Shown here one piece after another: positions 38,051 through 50,360 of a stretch of 64,000 bases of DNA. Source of the DNA: Anopheles merus. Its lineage: Eukaryota > Arthropoda > Insecta > Diptera > Culicidae. Where the stretch lies: assembly GCF_017562075.2 (NCBI RefSeq), contig NC_054082.1, positions 19,600,927 to 19,664,926 on the forward strand. Direction: 5' to 3'. Numbering within the stretch: position 1 is the stretch's first letter; each line of letters opens with the position of its first letter. A model generated the notes under the pieces. It was not told the origin of the DNA. It did not search any database and saw only the letters and a list, made by a program, of their open reading frames with translations. Both the position numbers and the translations under genes were made by a program.

Positions 38051-39073
38051 CGCGGCACAGTGCGGGCAGTGCGCGCGTCCAGTTTGGTGTGCATTTCCCA
38101 TTTCCCAGTCGACCCTTTCCCGTGCTCCTTTTCCAGGTGCAGGTGATTTCAAACCCGGTTCCGGTTGAGCCCGTTGTGCGTGTGTGTGTGTGTGTATGTA
38201 TCCCTCCGTGTGTGAGATTTAATTTTTCATCCATTCCTTCCGCTCACTGTGCCCTGTGCCCTGTACGGTGCTCTCCAATCGCTTCCGGCCCGACGGCATG
38301 ATTGGCCGTGGCATCGCGGGGCCCACGCGGATGCATATCATTTATTTATCTGAATCTGGACGGTGGCAGCGGCTGGCTGCGGTGACCAGCGTCGAAACCA
38401 CTCGGCCGCAGTCTCGTTTGCGCCAGAACCCCCCCCCCCCCACATAGAGCCTCGGGTTCAGGTGAAAACTGGTCGTTCCGCGCGAAAATCGTTGGCAAAA
38501 TAATCAGCTCCACCACACTCGCCACCCGCCACCCGTGCCAATCGCTTCAGCGATAATGAACCCACCCTGAGTGGCTACTCTGGAAGGGGTGGTTGTATGT
38601 GGGCTGGGTAAGGGATTTCGCGAATCTCAACGCGGTGCACACGGGACCACGCACACACATATGGTCACAAACAATACACAATTGCGCGTATGGTCAATCG
38701 CTGGACAATTTGTCCCGAGGGTACACTTTTCCGAAATGCATCTCAAGCGATAAGGGAGGGAAAGGGTGTGTGCGGGGACTGTTTCACAACATTTCATCGC
38801 AATTGATGGCTTCGGCGTGCTTGAGGGTGAATCAATCAGAAACAGCCCAAAGAAGCAATCGCTAGACGACAATTTGCATTCCGTATTGTGATTTTGGAAA
38901 ATAAAACAGTAATTTAACTTACTAGGTTCATGATTAACGGGTTTACCTTTCTTACACGCGGTAAAAATGCATTAAAGACCAGCTACTGTGATCAGTGTTG
39001 GGGGTTTCTTTTTTGGAACAAAATGGTTTTGTTTTCTTTGCTTTTAGTTTAGCAACAACATACCGTATTTTAG

Positions 39074-39131
39074 CGTGTATAACGATCCCCGTTTAGGTAA
39101 AAATTGACCAAAATACACGTCGTTATACACG
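39074..39131. repeat. Inverted repeat with 12-bp arms and 34-nt loop
   Basis: CGTGTATAACGA at 39074-39085 is perfectly complementary to TCGTTATACACG at 39120-39131. The right arm also belongs to a second tight palindrome (ACGTCGT, 5-nt loop, ACGACGT at 39117-39135). It sits in AT-rich intron sequence and may be a remnant of a small DNA transposon terminus. Confidence 0.6.
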
Positions 39132-40027
39132 ACGTAGTAACTTGTTTTTTTAATTACTCCTGAGACATTACATTCGATTACTTACAAAGCAAGTCAGATG
39201 AATGGGTAACCACTAAGATAATGGTACAAAAAGCAAAGAGTGTTGCCAAACAAATACGTAAGGAAAAAGAAAGAAGTTTAGAAACTAGAGGAAAATTATC
39301 CATCTAAATGGTTCTTTCCTTTCTGTTTTTTGTTTATGATTCAAATTAACAAAAAGGAACCACTTAAGCTGAGGTCAAGAACTAATGTTTAGAAAATAGC
39401 AAAAGAAAATGAAGGTAGGCGAGACCTTCCATTCACTTGTACTAGAAGCACGAAAAGAAAACAAATTTGATCTGAATGAAAATGGTGTCATGGACTAAGT
39501 TGTTTTTATATTTGGTAGAATTTAAAAAAAAAACCTTGTTTTCTGAAATATCAACTCTGACTTCAAAATTAAACCGTCCTTTATTTTTTTAAGTATTGCG
39601 GCTTTTTACTAACCGTATTGTTAACACTTCTTGTGCTAACGTAAACCGTCCTTTAAAGACGTATAATTTTGCATCATTGATATTATTTGTGCCCTCAAAA
39701 TATTCTTACATGATCTGAATTCATACAAGAATACAAACGAAATTAAAAAAACAAAAAACAATTAAATCGCACGTTTTGTATAACCTTCCCGCCGTACTCG
39801 ATACTCTTTGTGTTGTTATTTAACCTTCGAGTGGTAGTGACTGTTTACGGGGCCTCTACGGCAATGCTACCGCGCCTATGCAACGACGAACTGGTGGTTG
39901 ATTTAATCGAAATATTTATAAATAAAATCGATTCCATCACTCGTAGCCACACGCGAGCGGCCAACCGCTGCGAGCGTATTTAATCATTCGCCGCCCCTGG
40001 TTGACGAATGATGATTTGGTTGTACCA

Positions 40028-40031
40028 GTGT

Positions 40032-40064
<33 letters not shown>
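40028..40064 (+). repeat. (TG)n microsatellite
   Basis: About 37 bp of TG with one A interruption near the start. Confidence 0.9.
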
Positions 40065-40065
<1 letters not shown>

Positions 40066-40810
40066 CACTTTATGATGACGCCAGCTGGTCACTTACCACA
40101 CCACCGTTACCGCAGAGTTCAGTTTTAAAAGCTGGTGTGGTTTTCCGCTACAGAAAAAAAAAATCAATTGTGTTGGTGTGCTTGTGTGCGGGTTTGTTTT
40201 TTTTTTTCTTCCGTGTCGCTTCTATAAGCCATATTAATCTTTTCGTTTTCAATTCATCATTTGAACTGCGCAAAGCTGATGCACAGCTGACGGGAAAGGT
40301 ACACGGTATAATGATGCATTTAATAAAACATTATTCAACACAATGCATGCGCTGCTGGCTTTATTTTCTCAATGCACCAACACACAGTGTTTTTCGACAG
40401 AGCGCTCAATTTCGTTCGACCGGTCGACGAAATGAAGCGAGCCGCAGTTCGGGGCTACTTCACCAAAATACCATAAATCCTTTCCCATTTGCTGTGCTCT
40501 CTTTCGAGCAAAAGTGGTCCCACACTTCACTCACTCCCTCCCTCTTTTCAATCAAATCGATACGTCGACACGTCCATCACTGAAATAGCGCTTGATTAAA
40601 ATCGGTATGTTTTATTGGGCAGCCAATTTCATCTAGTGTAACCAAAGCGCGCGCGCGCACCATTACCCGAAAGCGAGTGGAGAAAACTGATTGATTGATT
40701 TTTACGCTCTTCCTGCCACCCAGCCACTCAGCCCACTTTTTCAACGTGACCACTTGCTAACGTGAATGTGTTTTAACCACCACTCTCCCCGTTTTCGAAT
40801 TTCATTCCAG

Positions 40811-40908
40811 ATCCGCCCGACATCAGTGTGGAAAAGTCGTGGATCCATTCGGGGGAGGGATTCGAAGCGCAGCTCGAATGTATCGTGCATGCTGATCCGC
40901 AACCGACG
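40811..40908 (+). CDS. klg: klg coding exon D: first half of Ig domain 3
   Basis: Acceptor TTCCAG ends at 40810 and donor GTAAGT begins at 40909. The first two bases complete a tyrosine codon, then 32 codons follow and the exon ends on a codon boundary. It encodes PPDISVEKSWIHSGEGFEA and the first Ig3 cysteine (C181 in LECIV), ending ADPQPT. The wording of this segment is one of the strongest matches to the klingon family. Confidence 0.94.
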
Positions 40909-42484
40909 GTAAGTTTTTTCGTTTCACCATCTCTTACGCTACGCTTCTCGCAATCGCCATCGTGTGCTAGTGCCGAGTTGATAACAGCAAACCTCAGCCT
41001 GTGTGTCCGGTGGCTGTGTGAGGGAAGTGTTTTATTCCGTTTTTTTCCTCCCATACTACCTCTCGCCACAGTTTAATGAAATAAGTCACGTAGCATTTAT
41101 CAAATTAGAATTACGTAGCTGGCCGAACCGAACCTGCTGAGACGAAGCAGCAATGGGTAGCCGGGGAGTATCATCTGCCGCTCGGAAAAGGTAAAAGCCG
41201 AGGGCAACAAGTGAGAGTTTAAATTCGTTACGACCGACTCTACCGGTTTTCGAAAAACGTTCCCACACACGCACACACACGTTGCCCGCTCACGTGCATA
41301 CTCACGCTCACGTTGTGCACAGTGGAGAGGTATAAGTGGATGTGAGCATTAATCATCAAAAAGCAGTTCTCCAGCACGAGGAGCCGGCAACGGCGCTGGT
41401 CTTTTGAGGTTGCAGAACAAGATTGAACGCAGCCAATAATCGCACAGGCGCGGGACCTGTAAGCGGTGCGAAGGGTTAAGTGTGGCAATATTCATTGAAA
41501 TTCATCGCACTCCCGGTGCAAAACTCGTCTATCGGTCTTTTTCACTTTCCTGGCTCTAGCTTTTTTTTTATCGCAAAGGAGGGCCATTCAGCAGCTTCGT
41601 TTCGGCTGCTGCTGTCCCCACATGGAGACGCATGGAGACGCCTGGTCATTCGTGTGTACTGTTGCTCGCAGGTACTGTTTTGTGCCACTTTATTTGGCCT
41701 ACACACACACACACATCTATTCTCACTGTTGGACCTTCCTTTTGGCCGCCCTCCTTGCAAACATAAAATTGCCATTTTAGTGGATAAAACAAAATTGCTA
41801 ACCCATATCCAGCCCAACGGCCGGTTCAATAGCGCACACACACACACCGACCATATTACCTGTTACCACCTGGCAACAGTCAGTATCCGTACATCGCAGG
41901 CTTGCAGGCGTAAACAATAACAGCAACAAAACTCTGCTCCCAACACCAATGAGCTTTCTTTGGCCACGCTTTCCGGGGGACAAAACTCTTCGCCTGACGA
42001 TCACGTCACGCGTGGTGACGGGTTGTGATGTGCGCGCGTGAATGAAACAGCAAACCGATCATGGACGCTTGTGGAGGTAAGCTCTCCACTACCCTTTCCT
42101 CTGCGTGAATGAACATGGAAGCACTTTATGCTGATGATGAAAGCAAATGGCAAAACACCTTGTCCTGCTACAGTCACCTAGTAGTCCTGCAACCAGTCCC
42201 GATTGGTGGAGCTTTGGTGGAGAAACAAATGGTGTGGTTCCGCTTTGTATTTTTGTCACGAGCTCGGCTGTACAGCAAATGCTAGACCTACTATCCTGGA
42301 CCAGTGAGTATCCTTTTTCGTCGTATTCCAATTCTTGCTCACCGGTTCACCGATGACCCTTTCGCACTCGGCCAGCCAGGTGTAATCAAACTAGAGAGCC
42401 CACTTGAGGTGGATCAATCGGTCACAGCATGAAATCGGCCAGAGGTTTCGACCAAGGTTCTGGGGCTTTCATGCTCTTCCGCTT

Positions 42485-42508
42485 TGTGTGTGTGTGTGTG
42501 TGTGTGTG
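42485..42508 (+). repeat. (TG)n microsatellite
   Basis: About 24 bp of pure TG. Confidence 0.85.
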
Positions 42509-42898
42509 CATGCTTTCATGCTACGGTCTTCAGCTTGCGTGTGAAAACAGACTTTCATCGGTTGGCACGGTTCGGTTGCTCTGTCCCATGGCGTGCGAAA
42601 ACCGGCACAGCCCGAGCTACTTTACACCCAGCCGGGCTGCTTTTGTTTTGGGCCTACCTTTTGACGGTGTACAAACACCCAGACACAAACACAAGTAACG
42701 CAGAAAGTAAAGCTTTCAGTAAAGCCGATCGTCTCGTAAAAAAAACAAATGGAGAGGCAAGTTGAAAATCATCATCATTTCTTCTACGGAAAAGCACCCG
42801 CTGGGGGCAGCAAGTGAGTTAGCTCGGTGAGAAAACTTTTGCCAAAGGATAATTCAATTTACGAGGACCTAGGGGATGGAGATCCATTCGCTGTTAAC

Positions 42899-43009
42899 AT
42901 GTTTGCTCTTTTAGTTTCAGTTTTATTCACAATTCGTCCCGGATTCGGATCAATTCAGTGCCTCCAATGCTTCTCCTCACTGATCGAAACGAACGGCGCG
43001 TGTGTGTGA
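42899..43009 (+). CDS. Short ORF: possible first exon of a Ly6-like secreted or GPI protein; hypothetical
   Basis: ATG at 42899 opens a 36-codon frame to TGA at 43007. Residues 2-10 are hydrophobic (FALLVSVLF) and a TIRPGFGS segment follows. Then comes IQCLQCFSS with C21 and C24, and a third cysteine at C35. A short signal peptide followed closely by C-x2-C is how many insect Ly6/three-finger proteins begin. A possible splice donor (GTGAGC) overlaps the end of the frame at about 43005, so the frame could continue in another exon. I found no matching downstream exon with the remaining Ly6 cysteines, so it may be a chance frame. Confidence 0.18.
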   Translation: MFALLVSVLFTIRPGFGSIQCLQCFSSLIETNGACV

Positions 43010-45723
43010 GCGTGTGTGTGTTTTTTTTTTTTACTTAAACGATGATCCCCTTTCAGTTGCAATTTCTTCGTTCGAAGGCCCGATTGCACGAAATTCGATT
43101 CACTTTTCCTAATCGGAAACTGGACATAGGGCATCTTGATTTCGTGGAAAACCCGATATCCATGAGAACGGGCGTAAGCGTGAGATGGAGCGTGGCTGGG
43201 ATCAGCAGACATAACTTCCACATGCGCCATCCGAAGCCAATCCCATTAGGGTGCACCTGCACATGGGAAGGCAGCAGAAAATTGAATTTTAATTTTTACG
43301 CTTCATAAGCAAACTTAGACGTCGATGATGGCACAGTGTCGAATTTGCATGTAAACATGAACAGGATAATGCTAGACATATTACGCCAAACACTGATGGG
43401 TTGCCATTAAACGATGCGGATTTTGGTATTCAAAAATGCATCCTTTCTGAATCGAAAATTGTATAAGACTTTCAACCTGAACCGGTCCACTTCACACACT
43501 TCATCGAAAAACTTGCCCTGAGGGTTGCATATTTTCCCGTTTTTTCCCCGTTGCAAAAGCAGATGCACCATTTCATCAATCCAACCAAAACAAACCAAAC
43601 CAAAACATGCTGCTAGGATTATGTAAATCATATTGAACGCATCCGAGTGATTTACGGTGCCTAGATCTGCCTAGATAAGTTTGGAAAACGTTCAACCCCT
43701 TCTGCCAGAACTCCCACGCCGGGAAGCAACGTCTTGCTGCACCGTTACCCCGTCAGGAACAAATAGCAACACACAAAACAAAAGCTGTTTTCGCTCTGCC
43801 ATCGATACGAACGAACTTTTCCCACCAAGCTATCCATCTACATTCCCTACAACAAAGCGTGCCCACACAAACCTCTAAAAATTGATGATCGATCGTAAAA
43901 GTTTGGGCAAAAGCAAACGCCGCACACACACACGCGCGCGCTCATTCTGCCCCCTTGGGAAGCCAGCAAGGAAGGAAAGGCGAGATACCGCTACACCCAA
44001 CGCCTGTCTCAGTTTCATCGATCAAATACACCGAACCGGGTTAGCCACAGATCTCTTTCAATTCATTTAATGGTGCAACCAAATTTATGATGCTTTTAGT
44101 CTGTCCCTTTCTTCCCCTCCCTTCTATCCTCCCGTCGAATCTTCGTTAAACTGCACCCAGTGCTCACCCACCAGTTTGACTCACCGTGTTTCTCTTTTCG
44201 GTTCACAGCGATGCAATTTGATTAATGCATGTTTTACCACTTATGCGTGCGTGTTTGTGTGTATGTCTGTGATAGTGGGTAGATTGCGGCTGATAAGTGA
44301 TCACCATCGTCATCCCACCATCAACTACCCACTCTTCACCGGCTACATTTTTTTGCTGAGTGGGTTCAATTTTCTAATTGGTTCTTTGCGTTTTGCAAAT
44401 TCCTCCTGATGGGCGGCCACGAGTGCGTGCTTGTCATCAATTTCACCCTTGACTGGAGTGCACCTACGGCCCCGAGAGGGGACCACACCGCCCCCAATTT
44501 CGACCCCCGCACGGTTGGCAGATGCGCACTCCAGTACAGCACATGCTCGGGCCGAGTGCACAGTACAACGGTACGAGTGGTGCTTGCCGCCACAGCGTGC
44601 ATATGCAACAGGAGCGTTCGTCCGCACGACGAAAGCGCATGTAATCATGGGCCCACTTCAGTTACAGTGCGGTGATTGGTGCTACGCTTCACTCGCTGAG
44701 CAAGGGAAGAGCGGGCAGGGGATTGTACAGATTCACTCCGGCCGTTAGGAAGCATCCCGAAGAAGAGCCATGAACGCGGGCAAAAGTGAACAATATTCAT
44801 TGTCCTTCTTGGAGAGAGTTTTTTTTTAATAAAACCTTCCCCCCAGTGGTTAGTTCATCACAGTTTGGAGTGGTTGAAGTGTAATTAAAATTCATAACAG
44901 AGTTCCTGCTGGTGCTACTTCAGCTTGAACGATCGGCCACAATTATGCTGCCCAGTAGTGGAGCAGTTTTTATTGTGCCTTTGCACAAGCCTCCTTCTAA
45001 CTATCGCTTGAAGCACAGCAAGCACTTCCGGACAAGCGACCTGGCACTGCAAATGTGTACGCCACCGTCCCAGCGTTCATCGAACGGGGGCAACAAAGTT
45101 TTGCTTTGTTTTGATAAATTAATTTCATAATCCTCGATCCAATATCTCCGCCAAGTGTGGCTGATGCGCTCGATAAAGGTCGTCGGGTTCGTGGCTTGGC
45201 AGCTGCGTGTCATCGGGCGCCCTAAACGCTGCTCATGCTTCTACCAATGTATCAATGTATGCTGTGTTTGTGAGCATCTGTGTATGTGTGTCTTTCTCCG
45301 TCATCGCTGTCGGGGTCATTTCCATCTTGCGAGTAGGAAGCCAATTGTCCAGTTCATCATCGGGCAACGATGAAGTGTCGGCCTAGCAGCAGGAGCAGCA
45401 GCAGCAGCAGCGCACAAGATGCTCCAATCTCAGATAGGAAGCCGCCGAGGAAGGAAGGAAGCTTTTCGCTTGAACTGCCATCGCCAACGAAACGCCTGCG
45501 TTGCACCTTCGTTGGGCACTGGAAGCAAACGTGTGGCGCCACGGCATTGCCAGCACTGTGCCATTACAGCTGATGAGTTGCTGATAATGATGTGCGATAG
45601 AGAACACGTTTATGCGGCGCTGGCAGGACGGATGCAAACATGTGTTCCGTGTGTTGGTTAAGCTGATGGCACCGGGTATGGCGTGTGTTCGTTGCTACTG
45701 CCGCCGACAATACTCGTTAGCCG

Positions 45724-45745
45724 GTGTGTGTGTGTGTGTGTGTGT
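45724..45745 (+). repeat. (GT)n microsatellite
   Basis: About 22 bp of pure GT. Confidence 0.85.
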
Positions 45746-47523
45746 CTGTTGGTGAAGCGAATATAGCCATTAGCGTGACGGCATTCGCTCAAATTGAACA
45801 CGAGCGGAAGTCGATGCTTTTGGGCTAAAAGGGGTGGAATTTGGAAGCATGCCCGTACTGGGTTCGTGTGGCGTTGAACCAAATAATGAAGTCATTGATG
45901 GCGAGTGCATCCTTTAAAATATATACGCTAATTAAATCACGAAGCTGAGCTGTTTGGATGGAAGTTATGTTGAGTTTTTTTCGTTGCTTTTGTCTGCCTT
46001 CTGGCATCCTTTCCAAGCATTAGCGTTTGCTCATTACTTCACGCTCGACCATTTGTGTTGTTAAGCAAAGTAGAAATAATATCAAATCGGTAGCGGTCAT
46101 TAATAATTGCAATGAAAAAGGCATGAGGTTTGTAGAGCCGAATTGAATCCTTCCTTCTAATTTTTTTATATTTCACAAATTTTATCTCTCCACGTTTTTT
46201 TCTGGGCTGTGTTGCATCAAATAAACTAAAGAAAGCAAGCGACACAAAAGACAACACCAATCTTTATCGCCATCTGGAATGTGGTTGTCCAATCACCTGC
46301 CAGTGCCTCTGGAAGAGGGAGGGAAAACGAAACGGAGTGTTGGCTTGCGATCAACATTCCCGCACGCTGTCGTCGTAAAATTTACCACATCGTTTTCCAC
46401 GCACGATTCGGAAATGGGCAAATGGGGATGAGAAAAAATGTCATCAAAATAAACCGCGACAAACGAATGAAAAACCTCAACCCACTCCCGCCATCGGTGG
46501 TGCCGGCAACCATTATCGCTGCAATACCATCAGCAATCGCGTCACCGTTTGGTTCGTTTCGTATCGCCCGCAGCACCGTATTCCACTGCCGGTAGTGGTG
46601 GTGGTGGTGCTGCTGCTGTTGACGGGCTCAGATGATTAGGTTCTCGAGCTGGAAACGAAACACTAAATTCAATCGAACAAAAATTACGATAAAAGAGCGG
46701 GAAAGAAAACAAAAAAGGGCGAATGGCCACCGTGACCGATTCGGGCTATCACCAGCAACAACCAGAGCGGGGTTGGAAGCGTGGTGGTGTGAAAAATAGG
46801 AAAAAGTTCCTCCTTTTTTTGTCAAATTCCGATCAGTGGTACGAAGAAGCATACAAACATTCCATTTTTTTCTCCGAGTTACCCCAGAACGGGGGATTTC
46901 GGAAATAACCAATGGGCAAAACACACACACACACACTCACAGCGAGAGGTAAACATCATTTTGTGGGAAGGTTTGTAATAAGAAATAAAGAAGAAGAAGA
47001 ACTCCTCTCCTCCTCGGAGATAGTCAATCCCCGCGCCACTAGAACGCGCTCTGTACTGAGCGAATCGAATCGGCAAAAGAAGCTGTGAAAAGTGATAAAA
47101 TTTCAAATCAATAATAATAAAGGAAGCGTTAAGAAGCAAAAAAAAATAACCTTCTTTTCCCGCCCCACCCCCTGTTCGAACAACTTTACCCGGAACAAGT
47201 TGTGGCGTGCGCGCGCGAATCCTACAAATTTCCCCCGGGGACGGAAAAGTTAAAGGAAAACCAGGGACAGTTGCGTGTTTTTTTTTGGCCATCCCTTCCT
47301 CTGTCCCTCACCATTCGTTGCCGAACAGTTCGAACAGCGTCCAACAGCGGCGGTGGAATTCAAAAGAATGGTGATGAAGAGGAAAAGCAACAAAAAAGAG
47401 AGAGAGTACTCACACCAGCAACGCGTGAAGAAAAGAACCAAAGATGAAGCTTATTACTGTATCCCGAGCACGTAAAAAATATTAAGGAATTAGTTTGGAA
47501 TGTTTGAACCGTCTTCGTGGGCT

Positions 47524-47546
47524 TGTGTGTGTGTGTGTGTGTGTGT
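47524..47546 (+). repeat. (TG)n microsatellite
   Basis: About 23 bp of pure TG followed by a T run. Confidence 0.85.
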
Positions 47547-47970
47547 TTTTTTTGCCCATACAGACCATGAAGTGTTTGATCGAGGGAGGGCGAGAGAGAG
47601 AAATGGTAGGAAGGAACAAGGCTCAAGGACAATGGAAAGTGCGAAGATAACATGGGATGAAAAATCGACCAAAAAAACCTTCACACATACACACACACAC
47701 ACACACAATGCGAATCGCACGTTCCATTTGTGTCCGCACGCTGCGCTCCGAGGACAGTTTTCCCATTTCCACCCCTTTTCTTTTTTTCTTTCGGTTGGTG
47801 TTTTCGCCCCTCCCCGAGCAACAAAATTCCGCATTTTCTTGTGTGCAATTCCACCAACGACGATGCAGAAGTGGAAAGCTAAGAAGGGAGAGGCCGGGTG
47901 GTGTTTCTTCCCGGGATAAGATTCTGCCGAGTTTATATTCAAACAAACACGCAACGAGGAAAGAGATGAA

Positions 47971-47975
<5 letters not shown>

Positions 47976-48020
<45 letters not shown>

Positions 48021-48066
48021 GAGAGAAAGAGAGAAAGAGAGAAAGAGAGAAAAAGAGAGAGAGAGA
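47976..48066 (+). repeat. (GA)n/(GAAA)n compound purine tract
   Basis: About 90 bp of only A and G. GA units come first, then a regular alternation of AAAGAGAG-type units. It creates the long Arg-Glu and Ser-Leu open frames seen on the two strands. Confidence 0.93.
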
Positions 48067-48405
48067 TGAAAAAATAAAGCATTCCTGGAATGTGTTAAAA
48101 AAAACCGAGGGACCGAGGGCGCAATTGAAATGTGGTCATTGGGCGTTGCGAAATGGGATGTTGTCAGAAGGGAACGCGAGAAAACAGGGCTGGAAGTGAA
48201 ATTCAATTTTCCCACTCATTGAATTGTGATGTTATTTTTGGTTTATCGCGTGCGCGCAAAACCGTCTGATGTCTCTCTTTTGTGCAGTCGCGCCAGTGGT
48301 TGTTGCTGCTTGGTGCTGCTGGATTGTATAGAGAGCAAATGGAGAGCTGAGCCGCGAACAGTGCAAATGATAAATGAGTACAAAGGTTTATGACATTGCT
48401 GTGCT

Positions 48406-48426
48406 GGGGGGGGGGGGGGGGGGGGG
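48406..48426 (+). repeat. G21 homopolymer run
   Basis: Twenty-one consecutive guanines, the longest homopolymer seen in the window. The true length is likely to be uncertain. Confidence 0.9.
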
Positions 48427-49197
48427 TTGAACACATCCAGTACAACCCCGCTCCATTTGATCGCTTATCACACTTCGCTTCGGAACGCTTTGGTCCTTTG
48501 GCGTATTCCTGGCGGCTGTTCTTGGGCCTTTCATTTCACCGTGTGCACCGGTGGCAAGCGTACCGCCCCCACCTACAAGCTGCAACTTTTAATAAAGCGC
48601 TGCACACGCACCCTAATCGAGCCAATATTGTTTTGCTCTGGAGCCCTTTCTCTGCTCCGCACGTTTGTGCTCGGGTGTGCGTTCGCTTGTTTAATTTTCA
48701 TCTCAGAGCACCACCGGCGCCCGGCGGCGCAAGCAAATTATGCGCTCTGGGTTTAATAAACCTTGCCTCTCGGTATACTACAGCGCCGCGGTAGAGCTCA
48801 CCACACAACGCAACGGAACATGGTCTGCATGTTGTCCCGAACAAAAAACAGCCTCCGGGCGGGACCTCCCGCGGGGCGGCGTACGAAGCGCCATGCGCCA
48901 TAGAAGGTGCAATAACTCGGCGCGATAATAAAGGTCAGCTGCATACACGAAAGAGGTCGTGCCACACGCTGTGGGTGCGTGTGTGTGTGTGTGTGGCCCG
49001 CTGCAGTTTGAAAACGATGAAGCGAAAGGCTAATAATTTGTCCCATCCCGCTCGCTGTCTCCGCTGCGTCAATCACTCACTCGATCACTCTCTCTGTTTC
49101 GCTCCGAATGCGGACCCACGCGCCCGGATTGGAAATAAAATTTTACAACTTCCAGCATCAATTCCCAAAATGGCTGGCTGGCGCGAATAGTGCTGTG

Positions 49198-49200
<3 letters not shown>

Positions 49201-49271
<71 letters not shown>
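49201..49271 (+). repeat. (GT)n microsatellite, 71 bp
   Basis: Uninterrupted GT repeat of about 35 units. Confidence 0.95.
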
Positions 49272-49273
<2 letters not shown>

Positions 49274-49893
49274 TGGTTCCCTTGTGCGGTGGGTTGGTTA
49301 AATTTATGGACCGATTTCGAATTCAATCGGTAGCAGCAGCGCATCGAGATGAATCAGCGTCCCGCTTTCCGAAACTCCCGGGCCCAGGTTGTGGAATCTA
49401 ATCTAAGAAAGTGCCACAGCTTTTCGCGCGAAAAGGCGCGCCGCTTCGCCGATTGCAAGAAGTGATCGGGCTGAACACCATCACCTTCCCCCGCCCCACC
49501 GCTCGGATAGATATAGGTGGTGATAAATAATTCATCCCGATCCTTGATTCCAGTGCTCTATCTCTAGCCATTTGCCATTTGGCCCCTGGGTTGGCGGGCT
49601 GGCAGATCGGTTGCGCTTTCCTAATTCTGTTCAGTTCGCGCTTCCAGTCGTCGATAGTGGTGGTGGTGGTGGTGGATAATTTATAGTGCACGCTGTAATC
49701 ACAATTTTAAATCAATCTGCCATGGTGTCCCACCAGACCTGCATCAAGTAGATTGAACGAGATGAAAGCGCTCTCGGACGTGTTGTGATGTGCACGGATT
49801 TTAAAGTGGGGTCGTTCGTCTGTGCTGACTAGTTTACTGTCCAGCTGCTGGTGCTGGGCCATCATTTAATCTTGTTTCTATTTTCAAGCAATA

Positions 49894-49922
49894 ACTCTCT
49901 CTCTCTCTCTCTCTCGCTCTCT
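49894..49922 (+). repeat. (CT)n microsatellite
   Basis: About 28 bp of CT with one G interruption. Confidence 0.85.
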
Positions 49923-50346
49923 TGTGCTCTTGTCTGGGGACTGGCGTTTGGGAATAAAACCTGTTACTAAATCACGAGCCATCGACGAGGGAAACGATTG
50001 CTAGCTTAATAAGAAAAGGTGCAAAGATGCTCCGTTTTTTCCACGTCCTGTGCAGCTCCAGGGAATGGTACAACCTTTCCCACATCCCCAGCGCTATACC
50101 AACCATACCGATCGTAAACAATTTTCCTAACAAATTTTCATACCCACCACATCCCGTCTCGTTTCGGGTGTGATGATGACAGAAACCTCTGCTGCCTGCC
50201 ACTACCGGGCGCTACTCAAAGATTCATGCTCGCTCACTATCTTCTGGTGCCAATCTCTCCCACTCTCCACAGGCCCGTTTGTCCCCGTTTGGGCCAATTT
50301 TACTTTGCAAAATGGCCATCTTAAAAGAAATGGGCTTGCCTTTGCG

Positions 50347-50360
50347 ACCGGTAACCGGTT
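50347..50360. promoter_or_regulatory. Second copy of the 13-bp CCGGT tandem motif, with a full AACCGGTT
   Basis: Same 13-mer as at 10290-10302. Here the right half extends to AACCGGTT (50353-50360), the textbook Grainyhead-family core. Other AACCGGTT matches are at 6208 and 32416. Confidence 0.2.

Larger units (their letters stand above)
35114..40810 (+). other. klg: klg intron C/D, 5.7 kb
   Basis: Phase 1 intron, GTAAGT to TTCCAG. It contains a GAGTC/GACTC-rich block (36246-36457), a CA tract (37336-37371), a TATA/initiator candidate (38017), an AT-rich section (about 38875-39800) with a 12-bp inverted repeat (39074-39131), and a TG tract (40028-40064). I recognise no nested gene. Confidence 0.85.

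Noticed and set aside
47490..48215. A 241-codon minus-strand frame
   Set aside because: Its length comes from Ser-Leu and Thr-His translations of GA and TG tracts. The rest shows no domain or family likeness.
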